From Alkalihalophilus marmarensis DSM 21297 (GTDB taxonomy: Bacteria; Bacillota; Bacilli; Bacillales; Bacillaceae_D), in NCBI RefSeq assembly GCF_000474275.2, contig NZ_ATAE01000030.1, forward strand, positions 53,170-117,169: 64,000 bases of DNA, read 5' to 3'. Position 1 is the stretch's first letter, and every line of letters starts with the position of its first letter. Position numbers and translations under genes: made by a program. This document shows positions 47,197-56,606 of the stretch, in pieces. The notes beneath the pieces are model-generated. The model did not search any database. It worked only from the letters and a program-made list of their open reading frames with translations, and was not told where the DNA came from.

Positions 47197-48879
47197 ATGA
47201 AAATAAACATACATTTTGATCAAAGTTGGCAGGATCAATTCCTTGAGCGCTTGGAACAAGACGGTCCTTTTGCAAGTTATGAATTAGCACGTCTTGCTTA
47301 TGAGGCTGAAGAGCATCAATCGATTCCTGCATTTAAAGGCTTAATTGCTCCAAATCACCTTCCACAGCTTGATCCATTTCCTCATCAAATTGAAGTGGCG
47401 AATACCGTAATAGAGCAGATGAACGGCAAAGCTATTTTAGCTGACGAGGTGGGGCTTGGCAAAACCATTGAAGCAGGACTCATATTGAAAGAATACATGA
47501 TTCGCGGACTTGTAAAAAAAGCATTAATTCTCGTCCCTGCCTCTCTTGTGTCACAGTGGGCGATCGAATTAAATACTAAATTTCATATCCCTGCAACTCC
47601 GCAGCGTAAAACCTATGTGTGGGAACAATGTGACGTTATTGTCGCATCGATTGATACAGCAAAAAGACAGCCGCATCGTGACATTGTCATGAATCAATCC
47701 TATGATTTAATTATTATTGATGAAGCACATAAGTTAAAAAATCCAAAAACGAAAAATTACGAGTTCATCCGAAACCTTAAAAAGAAGTTTTGTTTATTGT
47801 TAACGGCTACTCCTGTTCAAAACAAACTAGAAGAAATCTTTAACTTAGTCTCACTATTAAAACCAGGCCATCTAGGAGACATATCAAGTTTTGAAAAAGA
47901 ATTCAGATCAAATAAACGGTCACCAAAAAATGATGAAAAGTTAAGAGAGCTTGTCGGTAAGGTTATGGTCAGAAATAGAAGAGAAGAAACAGGCATTCAA
48001 TGGACAAAGCGGGTGGTTGAAACGGTGCCGATCACTTTCAGTCCAAAAGAGCGAGAATTCTATGATGCTCTTCAAACGCTTAAAGGGGATTCAAGTCATT
48101 TCTCTCTCATTACTTTGCAGCGTGAAATCTGTTCAAGCCGTGAAGCAGCTTTTATGACGTTAAAAAATATGATTGAAAAAGCACAAAAAGACGGACGCAC
48201 CCTCCCACAAGCTGAAAAACTGCTTCACATGATCGGCGGTATTGATGGTCACGCCAAAGCAGAAAACGCATTAGAGCTTGTAAAGAAAATCAATGATAAA
48301 GTGATTATATTTACTGAATACAGAGCAACGCAGCTCTATCTGCAATGGTATTTAAAACAAAACGGCATCTCATCTGTCCCTTTTCGAGGCGGATTTAAGC
48401 GCGGGAAGAAGGATTGGATGAGGCAGCTGTTTGAGTCCCATGCTCAAGTTCTTATTGCCACAGAAGCAGGAGGAGAAGGAATTAACCTGCAGTTTTGCAG
48501 CCATATTATTAACTTCGACCTCCCATGGAATCCAATGCGCATTGAACAACGAATCGGACGTATTCATCGCTTAGGGCAAAAAAATGACGTTCATATTTAT
48601 AATTTTGCGGTGGAAGATACGGTAGAGCAGCATATTCTAAAGTTACTCTATGAAAAGATTCATTTATTTGAATCAGTTATTGGTGAACTTGATGAAATCT
48701 TAACCAAAATAGACCTCACTTCAATAGAGGAACATGTTAAAGACATTATTGTCCAATCAGAATCAGATGGTGAAGTGAAAATTAAACTCGACCATCTTGC
48801 AGCCATTATGAATGAAGCACAATCTATGAGAACAAACGAAGAGGAAGGTGAATTAGGTGCAACAGCAACAAATTCATAA
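47197..48879 (+). CDS. yqhH: SNF2/RapA-like helicase YqhH
   Basis: The 560-residue SWI2/SNF2 ATPase has Walker A ILADEVGLGKTIEAGLIL near residue 88, DEAH box LIIIDEAHKLKNP near 177, LLTATPVQN, and the C-terminal helicase motifs LIATEAGGEGINLQFC and NPMRIEQRIGRIHRLGQ. It is similar in size to B. subtilis YqhH. It probably remodels a protein-nucleic acid complex, but the partner is unknown. ATG follows GGAAAGGAAAGATAACC. Its 3' end overlaps yqhG by 23 bases, so the two are probably co-translated. Confidence 0.93.
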   Translation: MKINIHFDQSWQDQFLERLEQDGPFASYELARLAYEAEEHQSIPAFKGLIAPNHLPQLDPFPHQIEVANTVIEQMNGKAILADEVGLGKTIEAGLILKEYMIRGLVKKALILVPASLVSQWAIELNTKFHIPATPQRKTYVWEQCDVIVASIDTAKRQPHRDIVMNQSYDLIIIDEAHKLKNPKTKNYEFIRNLKKKFCLLLTATPVQNKLEEIFNLVSLLKPGHLGDISSFEKEFRSNKRSPKNDEKLRELVGKVMVRNRREETGIQWTKRVVETVPITFSPKEREFYDALQTLKGDSSHFSLITLQREICSSREAAFMTLKNMIEKAQKDGRTLPQAEKLLHMIGGIDGHAKAENALELVKKINDKVIIFTEYRATQLYLQWYLKQNGISSVPFRGGFKRGKKDWMRQLFESHAQVLIATEAGGEGINLQFCSHIINFDLPWNPMRIEQRIGRIHRLGQKNDVHIYNFAVEDTVEQHILKLLYEKIHLFESVIGELDEILTKIDLTSIEEHVKDIIVQSESDGEVKIKLDHLAAIMNEAQSMRTNEEEGELGATATNS

Positions 48880-49654
48880 TTTCTTAGAGCGTTATTTTGA
48901 AGCAAATGATAGTCCTGTTCTTGAGAATACACCTACCTATCTAACGGTTCAATTGTCGATTGAGCTTGATAAACTATTAATGAACAGACCCTTTTACTGG
49001 CACTACCTTGAGAAGACTGGTGGTACGCCTAACCCAATGAAAATCACCTTTATTACAGATAAAGCTAATGCACCGGATGACTTGCGAGGAGAGCCCATCC
49101 ATTATGGCTCCCCGCGCCTGCATCAGCTATTTAAGTCAACAAGGACGCTTGGCGGATTTATTAGATTATATGAACAAGTTGCCACAAATGGTCATGCTTC
49201 CACTCCACTGCAGCCTTGGTTGTGTTTAAATGTAAAAGTGTCTTTTCAATGCGATCGAAAAAAGGACGTCATCTTATCGCTTGGTTTGAATTTAATTCAT
49301 GGTCAGATTGTGCCAGGATTTTATGATTCAATCGAAGGCAAAATATTAAAATCTTCCATTCCCGATTTTTGTTTCACGTTATCTCCTTTGATTACGCCTA
49401 AAAGCGGCATCGTGAGACTACAGAAAATGGTGCAGACCTATGCCGAGAACGAAGATTCTACCTGGGCTCGCGAAGCAATAGAAAGATGGGAAAACGACTT
49501 AGCTCTCCTAGAGCAATTTTATGAGGAATATGAAGACAAGCCAGAGAGTTATGAGTTAGAAAAGCAAGCCCTTGCCGAACAATATGAACCTAAAATCCAT
49601 GTAGATGTGATAAATGGCGGCATCTTTTATTTACAGCAACAGGTTTTCCATTAA
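48857..49654 (+). CDS. yqhG: YqhG family protein
   Basis: The 265-residue soluble protein begins at GTG 48857 inside yqhH (MQQQQIHNFLERYFEANDSPVL) behind GAGGAAGGTGAATTAG. The YqhG family is of unknown function and always follows yqhH in Bacillus. No catalytic motif is visible. The C-terminal part is acidic and helical (WENDLALLEQFYEEYEDKPESYELEKQALAEQYEPK). The genetic pairing suggests it works with the YqhH ATPase. Confidence 0.9.
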   Translation: MQQQQIHNFLERYFEANDSPVLENTPTYLTVQLSIELDKLLMNRPFYWHYLEKTGGTPNPMKITFITDKANAPDDLRGEPIHYGSPRLHQLFKSTRTLGGFIRLYEQVATNGHASTPLQPWLCLNVKVSFQCDRKKDVILSLGLNLIHGQIVPGFYDSIEGKILKSSIPDFCFTLSPLITPKSGIVRLQKMVQTYAENEDSTWAREAIERWENDLALLEQFYEEYEDKPESYELEKQALAEQYEPKIHVDVINGGIFYLQQQVFH

Positions 49655-49668
49655 ACTATACTTCAACA

Positions 49669-49698
49669 AAAAACTCCCTTGCTATGCAAGGGAGTTTT
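49669..49698. terminator. Bidirectional terminator
   Basis: AAACTCCCTT-GC pairs with GC-AAGGGAGTTT, serving yqhG and the convergent DUF2759 gene. Confidence 0.85.
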
Positions 49699-49711
49699 AC
49701 ATTTAGGCGTC

Positions 49712-49891
49712 TTAAGCTGTTGCACCGCCGCCAGCGATGATTGAAATAATAGTCATGACTGAGAACCAGCCAAAAACAGCAAGCGACAATGCCGCAAACC
49801 CAACTGCGAAGAAATTTTTTCTGCGCATTTCACGAACGATGCCAACTGCAGATAAAATCGCTACTAATAGAAATGTAATTGCTAGAAACAT
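49712..49891 (-). CDS. yqgW: DUF2759 small membrane protein (YqgW-like)
   Basis: The 59-residue protein starts at ATG 49889-49891 behind GGAGGGTGAGACCTA. Two membrane helices (about 2-19 and 27-53) flank the basic loop VREMRRKN, the DUF2759 layout. It is convergent with yqhG and ends before their shared terminator. Function unknown. Confidence 0.82.
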   Translation of the reverse strand: MFLAITFLLVAILSAVGIVREMRRKNFFAVGFAALSLAVFGWFSVMTIISIIAGGGATA

Positions 49892-50054
49892 TAGGTCTCA
49901 CCCTCCTTATGTATGTATCTCAGTACCCAGTTTGTACATCTTATTATAAACAAATCCAACTCTCTAAACAAGAGGATATTGGGTCCTGTTCATTTTATCA
50001 ACCTGTACAAATACGTTAAACAAGCCAGCCTACTTATAAAATTCACTTATTTGC

Positions 50055-50070
50055 CTTAAGTATACTTAAG
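50055..50070. promoter_or_regulatory. Perfect 16-base palindrome
   Basis: CTTAAGTATACTTAAG in the 370-base gap between the DUF2759 gene and yqgX. It may be an operator. The remainder of this gap (49,892-50,260) is AT-rich and holds no gene. Confidence 0.4.
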
Positions 50071-50156
50071 AAAAAGTATAAATGATAAACAAAACGTTAC
50101 ATAGCTGTGAACTTTTTATCTAACCATGTGCACATACATTCCTTTGAAAGATAATC

Positions 50157-50192
50157 TGTAAGGTAGTAAGATTGGTGTAAGAAAAGTGTAAG
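50157..50192 (+). promoter_or_regulatory. TGTAAG direct repeats upstream of yqgX
   Basis: TGTAAG occurs at 50157-50162, 50176-50181 and 50187-50192. The last two are 11 bases apart (hexamer-N5-hexamer), the geometry of OmpR-family response-regulator sites such as WalR. The final G departs from the WalR consensus. Confidence 0.35.
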
Positions 50193-50260
50193 ATGGTAAG
50201 ATATGAGTATGGTATTACATTTCAAATACATATTATGTAGAAAATACTGGAGGAGATCAT

Positions 50261-50896
50261 ATGAACTGGACTCAAATTCCGTTAGGGCCTTTGCAGACAA
50301 ATGCCTATGTATTAATGAACGAAAAAAAAGAAGCTGTGATTTTTGATCCCGGCGGCAATGGACCGGAATTCATTAAATGGCTAAACGATCAACAGATTAG
50401 CCCGCTTGCTATTTTATTAACTCACGCCCACTTTGATCATATTGGTGCCGTAGATGAAGTAAGAGATGCTTTTAATTGCCCTGTATATATTCATGAAGCT
50501 GAAAAGGATTGGCTCTCTGATGCAGCTAAAAATGGATCAGGCCGTTTTTTAGGAAATGCTTCGATTACAGCCCGTGCAGCTGATGAGATCATTCAAGAGG
50601 AAAAAACCATTCAGCTCGGCTCTTTTTCATTCGATATTCTCTATACACCAGGCCATTCACCAGGAAGTGTTTCTTATTATTCAGCAACCGGAGGGGTAGT
50701 ATTCTCTGGAGATGCCCTCTTTAAGCAAAGCATTGGACGCACAGATCTTCCAGGAGGAGATCATAACCTTTTGCTAGAAAGCATTCATTCGAAGCTGTTA
50801 GAGCTTCCTGAGGAAACCATTGTAGCATCAGGCCATGGCCCTGTAACGACAATTGGCGAAGAAATGGATGGAAATCCTTTCTTATCAGGGTTTTAA
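50261..50896 (+). CDS. yqgX: MBL-fold metallohydrolase YqgX (glyoxalase II-like)
   Basis: The 211-residue protein has the metallo-beta-lactamase metal site LLTHAHFDHIGAVDEVRDAF near residue 54, then YTPGHSPGSVSYY, FSGDALFKQSIGRTDLPGGD and ASGHGPVT. Such proteins hydrolyse thioesters (glyoxalase II or bacillithiol conjugates); the exact substrate is not known. ATG follows GGAGGAGATCAT. It has its own terminator. Confidence 0.9.
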   Translation: MNWTQIPLGPLQTNAYVLMNEKKEAVIFDPGGNGPEFIKWLNDQQISPLAILLTHAHFDHIGAVDEVRDAFNCPVYIHEAEKDWLSDAAKNGSGRFLGNASITARAADEIIQEEKTIQLGSFSFDILYTPGHSPGSVSYYSATGGVVFSGDALFKQSIGRTDLPGGDHNLLLESIHSKLLELPEETIVASGHGPVTTIGEEMDGNPFLSGF

Positions 50897-50930
50897 TAAA
50901 TTCTTAAAATGATAAATTTAAAGGAAATAG

Positions 50931-50968
50931 AAAAAAAACGTTGCTCACTAAAGGGGCAACGTTTTTTG
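50931..50968. terminator. Bidirectional terminator between yqgX and the DUF2626 gene
   Basis: AAAACGTTGC pairs with GCAACGTTTT; the flanks are A8 on the left and T6 on the right. Confidence 0.86.
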
Positions 50969-50987
50969 TGCGCATATGTACCTGGTC

Positions 50988-51233
50988 TTAGTGACCTCCA
51001 AAACTTGGTACTAATAAGAAAGTGGAATAGTACGTGAAACCAACGAAGAAAATCGTTAAGTACGCACCGAAAATGTAAATATACACACGTTCTGATAAGT
51101 TTAAATAGCTTAGTGCTAACAATGCACCTGTTTGGGCAAAGAATAGCAAAGCCATGTTAAGCATATCACCAACGAAGAACAAGACTGAGAAGATCCCTGT
51201 CCAGAAAGCTAAAACACGAAACATGCGCTCCAT
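50988..51233 (-). CDS. yqgY: DUF2626 membrane protein (YqgY-like)
   Basis: The protein has 81 residues from ATG 51231-51233, ten bases after GGAGG; a nine-codon extension covers the ribosome site. Three membrane segments (VLAFWTGIFSVLFFVGDMLN, ALLFFAQTGALLALSYL, IYIFGAYLTIFFVGFTYYSTFLLV) match YqgY. Function unknown. In B. subtilis it lies beside comGA, which is not present here. Confidence 0.86.
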   Translation of the reverse strand: MERMFRVLAFWTGIFSVLFFVGDMLNMALLFFAQTGALLALSYLNLSERVYIYIFGAYLTIFFVGFTYYSTFLLVPSFGGH

Positions 51234-51440
51234 TTGCTTACTCCCTCCTTCTTTTTGCAATCACTATCCGTCAATAGGAAGTCATAGTGCTAGTTATCAA
51301 ATTATAGAGTACAAACTTATTATATACGAGATAAACTTTGATTGTAAATGCTTGATCGGTGGCAAATCTGTGTCACCTCTATTTATTTCGACAACTACCA
51401 GCTATAATGCCTCTAAAATCAGGAACATTTCCCCTAAACT

Positions 51441-51632
51441 TTACAGCTGCTTTTTCGATTTCCTTTTAAATAACAGACTGATTGCAAAAGGAATAATCCC
51501 GAAAGTGCGATACGCAAACGGCGGGCGTTCTGCTTTTCTTGCTTCACGCTCCTGTTTTCTCACTTCCTTTGGTTGATCAAGCCTTAACACAAGCTGCTGT
51601 GTGATAAATTTAATGTACTCATTTAATGACAT
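51441..51632 (-). CDS. yqzE: YqzE-like small protein
   Basis: The protein has 63 residues from ATG 51630-51632, six bases after GAGGTG. The N-terminal SLNEYIKFITQQLVLRLDQPKEVRKQEREARKAERPPF and a single short hydrophobic segment (IIPFAISLLF) with a basic end match YqzE, a small protein next to comGG in Bacillus. Function unknown. It lies 48 bases downstream of aroK. Confidence 0.8.
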   Translation of the reverse strand: MSLNEYIKFITQQLVLRLDQPKEVRKQEREARKAERPPFAYRTFGIIPFAISLLFKRKSKKQL

Positions 51633-51679
51633 GGCCATCACCTCAACGATTATTCGTTTTAGTATAGCCTATTTTCACC

Positions 51680-52183
51680 TTATTTAAGCATAGCTGACTT
51701 CAACTCAGCAACGATTTCAAGAATGGACCTCCCTGTAGTATCTAAGTGGATATCTGCTTCTTTATATAACGGCAAGCGGTCTTCGTACATGGATTGAATA
51801 TCACCTTTAGACTTCTCTTTAAGCAACGGCCTAGAATCATCATTAGACGTCCGGCGAATGACTTCTTCGATGGCACAGTCTAGAAATATGACTGTGCCAG
51901 ACTCTTTCATAATTTTTCGATTTTCCTCTTTGAGAATGATGCCGCCACCGGTTGTAATCACAGCTTTTTTTTGAGACAACTCTCTTAGAGCTTCCGTTTC
52001 TAGACTCCTAAAAAGCTTTTCTCCCCCTTCATTAAAAATCTCTTTTATTTTCTTTTGTTGATCTTCTTCGATCCATTGATCCGTATCAATAACCTGAAAT
52101 CCCAACGTTTTGCCTAAAGCTTGCCCTACCGTCGTTTTACCAGAGCCCATAAAACCGGTAAGATAAATTCGATCATTCATCAC
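51680..52183 (-). CDS. aroK: Shikimate kinase
   Basis: The 167-residue protein has Walker A LTGFMGSGKTTVGQALGKTLG, the shikimate-binding Asp in DTDQWIEE, the GGG loop ITTGGGIILKEENR and the lid arginine in NDDSRPLLK. It phosphorylates shikimate. A GTG at 52181-52183 (nine bases from GGGAGG) or the next ATG may be used. It overlaps the comGG end by 11 bases, so it is read with the comG genes. Confidence 0.93.
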   Translation of the reverse strand: MMNDRIYLTGFMGSGKTTVGQALGKTLGFQVIDTDQWIEEDQQKKIKEIFNEGGEKLFRSLETEALRELSQKKAVITTGGGIILKEENRKIMKESGTVIFLDCAIEEVIRRTSNDDSRPLLKEKSKGDIQSMYEDRLPLYKEADIHLDTTGRSILEIVAELKSAMLK

Positions 52184-52562
52184 GTTTGGAAACCTCCCAA
52201 TATTCTATTATGCGGTGATGGTAAGGGTCGTAATAAAACTGCGCTCTACGTACATGGGTTGAACCCAATAATTCTGCAGTTGCAGCGACCTGCCATTCCG
52301 TCTCACTTTTACTCATTGTAATAAGTGTAACGGTACCATCCTCGTATGAAAAGAATAAAGTTGAGTTTTCTGTACTTGGTGCGTGAACGATAAAGTCTAC
52401 GAGTCCTCTTTGAATCAATGTATCACCCTTTAATATGAATTGCTGCTCAACAGCAAACCTCTTCTCCTGGAGATATACATTCGTTTGTACCATCAAACCA
52501 AACAACAGGAATGTGCATATAATTAATACAATAGGGTAAACAAAGCCTCTATCATTCCTCAT
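52173..52562 (-). CDS. comGG: ComGG competence minor pseudopilin
   Basis: The 129-residue protein starts MRNDRGFVYPIVLIICTFLLFGLMV, a type IV pilin-like N-terminal helix without the standard Glu5, typical of ComGG. The rest is weakly conserved. It is predicted to be a minor pilin of the DNA-uptake pseudopilus. It is the last comG gene and overlaps aroK. Confidence 0.85.
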   Translation of the reverse strand: MRNDRGFVYPIVLIICTFLLFGLMVQTNVYLQEKRFAVEQQFILKGDTLIQRGLVDFIVHAPSTENSTLFFSYEDGTVTLITMSKSETEWQVAATAELLGSTHVRRAQFYYDPYHHRIIEYWEVSKRDE

Positions 52563-52573
52563 TTATAAACTCC

Positions 52574-53005
52574 TTAATACACACCATACATCGGCATCAT
52601 CGATCTGCTCATGACCTCTCCATTTATAAGAGTCACCGTACATCGATATTTCTTCTGCTCCCGCTCACAATAAAAAGATTGAACATTATACAACATTGGT
52701 ACATATCCGCTGTTATTTGAGAATCGTCTAATTTGGCCGGTGTCAAGTTGTCTATAACTTACTTCCGTGTCATCCCCTTTAATTAAAACCACCTCTCTCC
52801 CCTCGATTCGGATTGTTCTGGACTCCTTCACTTCATCCGTTAATTGATTAAAAAACACCATCATTTCTAGCTTTTCATGAGTATCGTGATTTTTTGTATG
52901 TTGGATGACTCCCATGATGGTAGGAAAGACAAACACAAGAACACCTAAAATGCTTAAGACAAGCAAAATCTCGAGTAACGTAAAACCTTGTTCATTTCCT
53001 AGCAT
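52574..53005 (-). CDS. comGF: ComGF competence minor pseudopilin
   Basis: The protein has 143 residues from ATG 53003-53005 (MLGNEQGFTLLEILLVLSILG), with the prepilin cleavage site G/FTLLE and hydrophobic helix. A frame 19 codons longer overlaps comGE and lacks a clear site. Two cysteines (FYCEREQKKYRC) are seen in the C-terminal half. Minor pilin of the competence pseudopilus. Confidence 0.86.
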   Translation of the reverse strand: MLGNEQGFTLLEILLVLSILGVLVFVFPTIMGVIQHTKNHDTHEKLEMMVFFNQLTDEVKESRTIRIEGREVVLIKGDDTEVSYRQLDTGQIRRFSNNSGYVPMLYNVQSFYCEREQKKYRCTVTLINGEVMSRSMMPMYGVY

Positions 53006-53309
53006 ATAGACACATATGATACTTCCTTTTATTTGCACCCGTATAGTCTGCACATACTTCATACTCTCCTGAAGCTGATCTCGTTTCCACTACATTCAGC
53101 CATAAAGGTGCTGGCGGCTGCTCTTCACCTGTTAAATAATTTTGTATAGACTCTCTAAGTTGTTCACCTGCCAAGTTCTCCTGTTGTAAGGTTAATCGCT
53201 CATTATAAATAACAAGATAGGCGGGCAGAATTGCTAAGGTACAAACAGAGAGAAGTGAGAGAGCGAGAATAACTTCCATCAAAGTAAAACCACTAGAGTT
53301 TTCGATAAT
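52992..53309 (-). CDS. comGE: ComGE competence minor pseudopilin, probable ATT start
   Basis: The earliest in-frame TTG/ATG (MMEVILALSLL) would remove the prepilin motif that lies just upstream: Ile-Ile-Glu-Asn-Ser-Ser-Gly/Phe-Thr-Leu-Met-Glu. Two non-canonical candidates precede it, ATT at 53307-53309 and ATC at 53304-53306, four and seven bases after GGGAGGG. I begin at the ATT, giving 105 residues with an intact G/FTLME site. The start overlaps the comGD stop. A sequencing or strain mutation of an original ATG is the alternative. Confidence 0.75.
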   Translation of the reverse strand: MIENSSGFTLMEVILALSLLSVCTLAILPAYLVIYNERLTLQQENLAGEQLRESIQNYLTGEEQPPAPLWLNVVETRSASGEYEVCADYTGANKRKYHMCLYARK

Positions 53310-53745
53310 GCACCCTCCCTTTTCCTAGAAGGATTGTATAAGCATATTTCTCTTTTTGGATATCCAAATGCATTGTACCAGAATAGCGCGGGTTTCCATT
53401 CTCCAAAAATTGGATTTGTATACCAGGAAGACTATGTGAAGAAAAGACCATGTTTTCATCGGCGAAAGGCCTAACTAAATAAACCTTACTTCCAAAAATT
53501 CGGTACTCTTTTTGAGGGCCAAAAAATTTAATCGTGACGATCTCACCGTGTGACATTGCTAAATGCTGGGCTAAGAGAATATCTTCTTTAAATTGATCAG
53601 CAATTTCTTTTGTTTTATAGGTGTTCATGGAAGTGGGAAGATAAATCATGGGAAGAAGAACTAACATGGAGAAAATAGAGAGAGTAATTAAGAGCTCGGT
53701 TAAGGTGTACCCAGCTTGAGAGTATGCTGCCTTATCCTTCAACAA
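53293..53745 (-). CDS. comGD: ComGD competence pseudopilin
   Basis: The 150-residue protein has the prepilin site AAYSQAG/YTLTELLITLSIFSMLVLLP and a GspH-like C-terminal part. A TTG start at 53743-53745 overlaps the end of comGC by 14 bases. Minor pilin of the DNA-uptake pseudopilus. Confidence 0.87.
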   Translation of the reverse strand: MLKDKAAYSQAGYTLTELLITLSIFSMLVLLPMIYLPTSMNTYKTKEIADQFKEDILLAQHLAMSHGEIVTIKFFGPQKEYRIFGSKVYLVRPFADENMVFSSHSLPGIQIQFLENGNPRYSGTMHLDIQKEKYAYTILLGKGRVHYRKL

Positions 53746-54037
53746 CTTTACCGTTTTCTATCTTTAGCGGAGCACCGTTTGGACATACCGTAGTCTCAAT
53801 ATATTCGGCCGTTTCAAGCACATCGAGGCTTGCTGGCTTTTCTTTTGTTTCAATTTCATAGGCGTGTACCTGTGTCTGCAGGAGTTTAATCGTTGCATCA
53901 CAGCCTTTTGAGCCTGCAACTTCGTTATTTTTCACCATATTCGGGATAGCAATTAAGAGGAGGATCGAGATGATCATTAACACGACGAGCATTTCAACAA
54001 GGGTAAAACCCCGTTCGTTGGATAGAAGCTTTTTCAT
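53732..54037 (-). CDS. comGC: ComGC major competence pseudopilin
   Basis: The 101-residue protein has the prepilin site NERG/FTLVEMLVVLMIISILLLIAIPN and a cysteine pair (KGCDAT and TVCPNG) that forms the known intramolecular disulfide. Major subunit of the transformation pseudopilus. ATG follows GAGGTGATGAAAA. Only 173 bases separate it from the divergent yidD, so comGA (ATPase) and comGB (membrane platform) are not upstream as expected. Confidence 0.93.
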   Translation of the reverse strand: MKKLLSNERGFTLVEMLVVLMIISILLLIAIPNMVKNNEVAGSKGCDATIKLLQTQVHAYEIETKEKPASLDVLETAEYIETTVCPNGAPLKIENGKVVEG

Positions 54038-54210
54038 TTTTCATCACCTCAAGGATAGGATATAATACGAGGAGCTGTACAGGGGGGATTTTAAACACTT
54101 GCCTCCTTTCATGAGTCATTATTTGCTATTATTAGACATAGATCATCCAAAATCCTTCTAAAAGATAAAAAAACTTTCTGAGATATCGAACCAATTAAAG
54201 TGAGGTTATT

Positions 54211-54453
54211 ATGCAAAAAATTTTAGTCCTCTTTATTCGAGGTTATCAAAAATTCATTTCCCCTTTAAAGCCTCCAACTTGCCGCTTCTACCCTACCTGC
54301 TCTCATTATGGTATTGAATCCATAAAACGCTTTGGGGCCTTTAAGGGAAGTTGGTTAACAATTAAACGCCTAAGTAAATGTCATCCTTTTCACCCTGGCG
54401 GAATTGATTTAGTGCCTGAAAAAGAAAACGAAAAAGATACGAGAAACAGCTAG
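54211..54453 (+). CDS. yidD: Membrane protein insertion efficiency factor YidD
   Basis: The 80-residue protein has the family pattern [67 protein letters not shown], including the three conserved cysteines and the amphipathic N-terminal helix. It aids YidC-dependent membrane insertion. ATG follows AAAGTGAGGTTATT. It lies divergent from comGC and has its own terminator. Confidence 0.94.
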   Translation: MQKILVLFIRGYQKFISPLKPPTCRFYPTCSHYGIESIKRFGAFKGSWLTIKRLSKCHPFHPGGIDLVPEKENEKDTRNS

Positions 54454-54490
54454 CTAGACCCATCAGGGAATAGCTAGCTGTTTTATTTTC
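54444..54490 (+). terminator. Terminator of yidD
   Basis: AAACAGCTAGCTA pairs perfectly with TAGCTAGCTGTTT, followed by TATTTTC; the yidD stop is in the left arm. Confidence 0.85.
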
Positions 54491-54591
54491 ATTTCATGTT
54501 GGCTTATCTATTTACTCTTCACTTGCTGTTAAGCACCCATCTGACCTATAGCATAAATGGTATATTTAAAGGATGCACCTCTCGAACATCT

Positions 54592-54627
54592 AAAAAAGAA
54601 GCTGCCCAATAATGGACAGCTTCTTCT
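54592..54627 (-). terminator. Terminator of the tRNA pair
   Basis: AAGAAGCTG-TCCA pairs with TGGG-CAGCTTCTT and is followed by TTTT on the minus strand, just downstream of tRNA-Leu. Confidence 0.82.
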
Positions 54628-54633
54628 ATGTAG

Positions 54634-54715
54634 TGCGGGTGAAGGGAGTCGAACCCCCACGTCATAAGACACTAGATCCTAAGTCTAGCGCGTCTGCCAA
54701 TTCCGCCACACCCGC
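54634..54715 (-). tRNA. tRNA-Leu (anticodon UAG)
   Basis: An 82-base cloverleaf. Acceptor GCGGGTG pairs with CACCCGC, discriminator A. The anticodon stem CTAGA/TCTAG holds loop CTTAGGA with anticodon TAG, reading CUA. A long variable arm and T-loop GTTCGACTC are present. The 3' CCA is not encoded. Confidence 0.96.
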
Positions 54716-54724
54716 ATATTAAAA

Positions 54725-54800
54725 TGGTGAGCCATGAAGGACTCGAACCTTCGACCCTCTGATTAAAAGTCAGATGCTCTACCAACTGAGCTAATGGCTC
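54725..54800 (-). tRNA. tRNA-Lys (anticodon UUU)
   Basis: A 76-base cloverleaf with encoded CCA. Acceptor GAGCCAT pairs with ATGGCTC; D-loop AGCTCAGTTGGTAGAGC; anticodon loop CTTTTAA gives UUU; T-loop GGTTCGAGTCC. It lies ten bases upstream of tRNA-Leu, probably in the same transcript. Confidence 0.97.
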
Positions 54801-55031
54801 TTAGTGATAATGACGCTCACTTTAATCAGTAAAGCTTGTCATCGTTCGCTGTAACTCTCAGCGACAAGAATAATAATATCATGCATTTCTAAACTGTGCA
54901 AGGCTTTTTATAAACTTTTTAAAAAAACTTTTCGTAACGTTAGCGGGCCTTCAGCACTCATTAAGAATAGCGAACTTTAGCGAATAGCGCAAGAGCTTTT
55001 TATAAGATGTCTAACATCTGATCAAATTTAT

Positions 55032-55065
55032 AAAAAAACCACCTAGACCGTATCTAGGCGGTTTC
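55032..55065 (-). terminator. Terminator of purA
   Basis: AAACCGCCTAGA pairs with TCTAGGTGGTTT, then TTTTTA on the minus strand. Confidence 0.88.
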
Positions 55066-55071
55066 AATCAA

Positions 55072-56397
<1,326 letters not shown>

Positions 56398-56413
56398 TCA
56401 AAATCCATTGACA

Positions 56414-56442
56414 AGTATATCAACATACGGGTTAATCGTCAA
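56414..56442 (-). promoter_or_regulatory. Sigma-A promoter of purA
   Basis: On the minus strand TTGACG (56437-56442) and TATACT (56414-56419) are separated by 17 bases. Confidence 0.85.
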
Positions 56443-56444
56443 TA

Positions 56445-56490
56445 AAACCCGAACATTTAATACAATGTACACAAATTCGTTCGTGTGGGA
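56445..56490 (-). promoter_or_regulatory. PurR operator (two inverted PurBoxes) upstream of purA
   Basis: AAACCCGAACATT at 56445-56457 matches the PurBox consensus around CGAAC. An inverted, weaker arm with GTTCG is centred at 56479-56483. The core-to-core spacing suits the B. subtilis paired PurBoxes, and the site lies directly upstream of the -35. Confidence 0.7.
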
Positions 56491-56606
56491 AATACATTTA
56501 TGATTAGATTGTTTCTAAAAGATGCAAACTATACACAAAAAGAGGCCCGGACAGAAGTGTTTTTAAACTACGTACAGTAAAGATGGATAGTGCGTTGACA
56601 CCATTG

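Noticed and set aside
54040..54125. Short frame upstream of comGC as a comGB remnant
   Set aside because: The 22 codons carry no hydrophobic or ComGB-like pattern; it is probably leader sequence.
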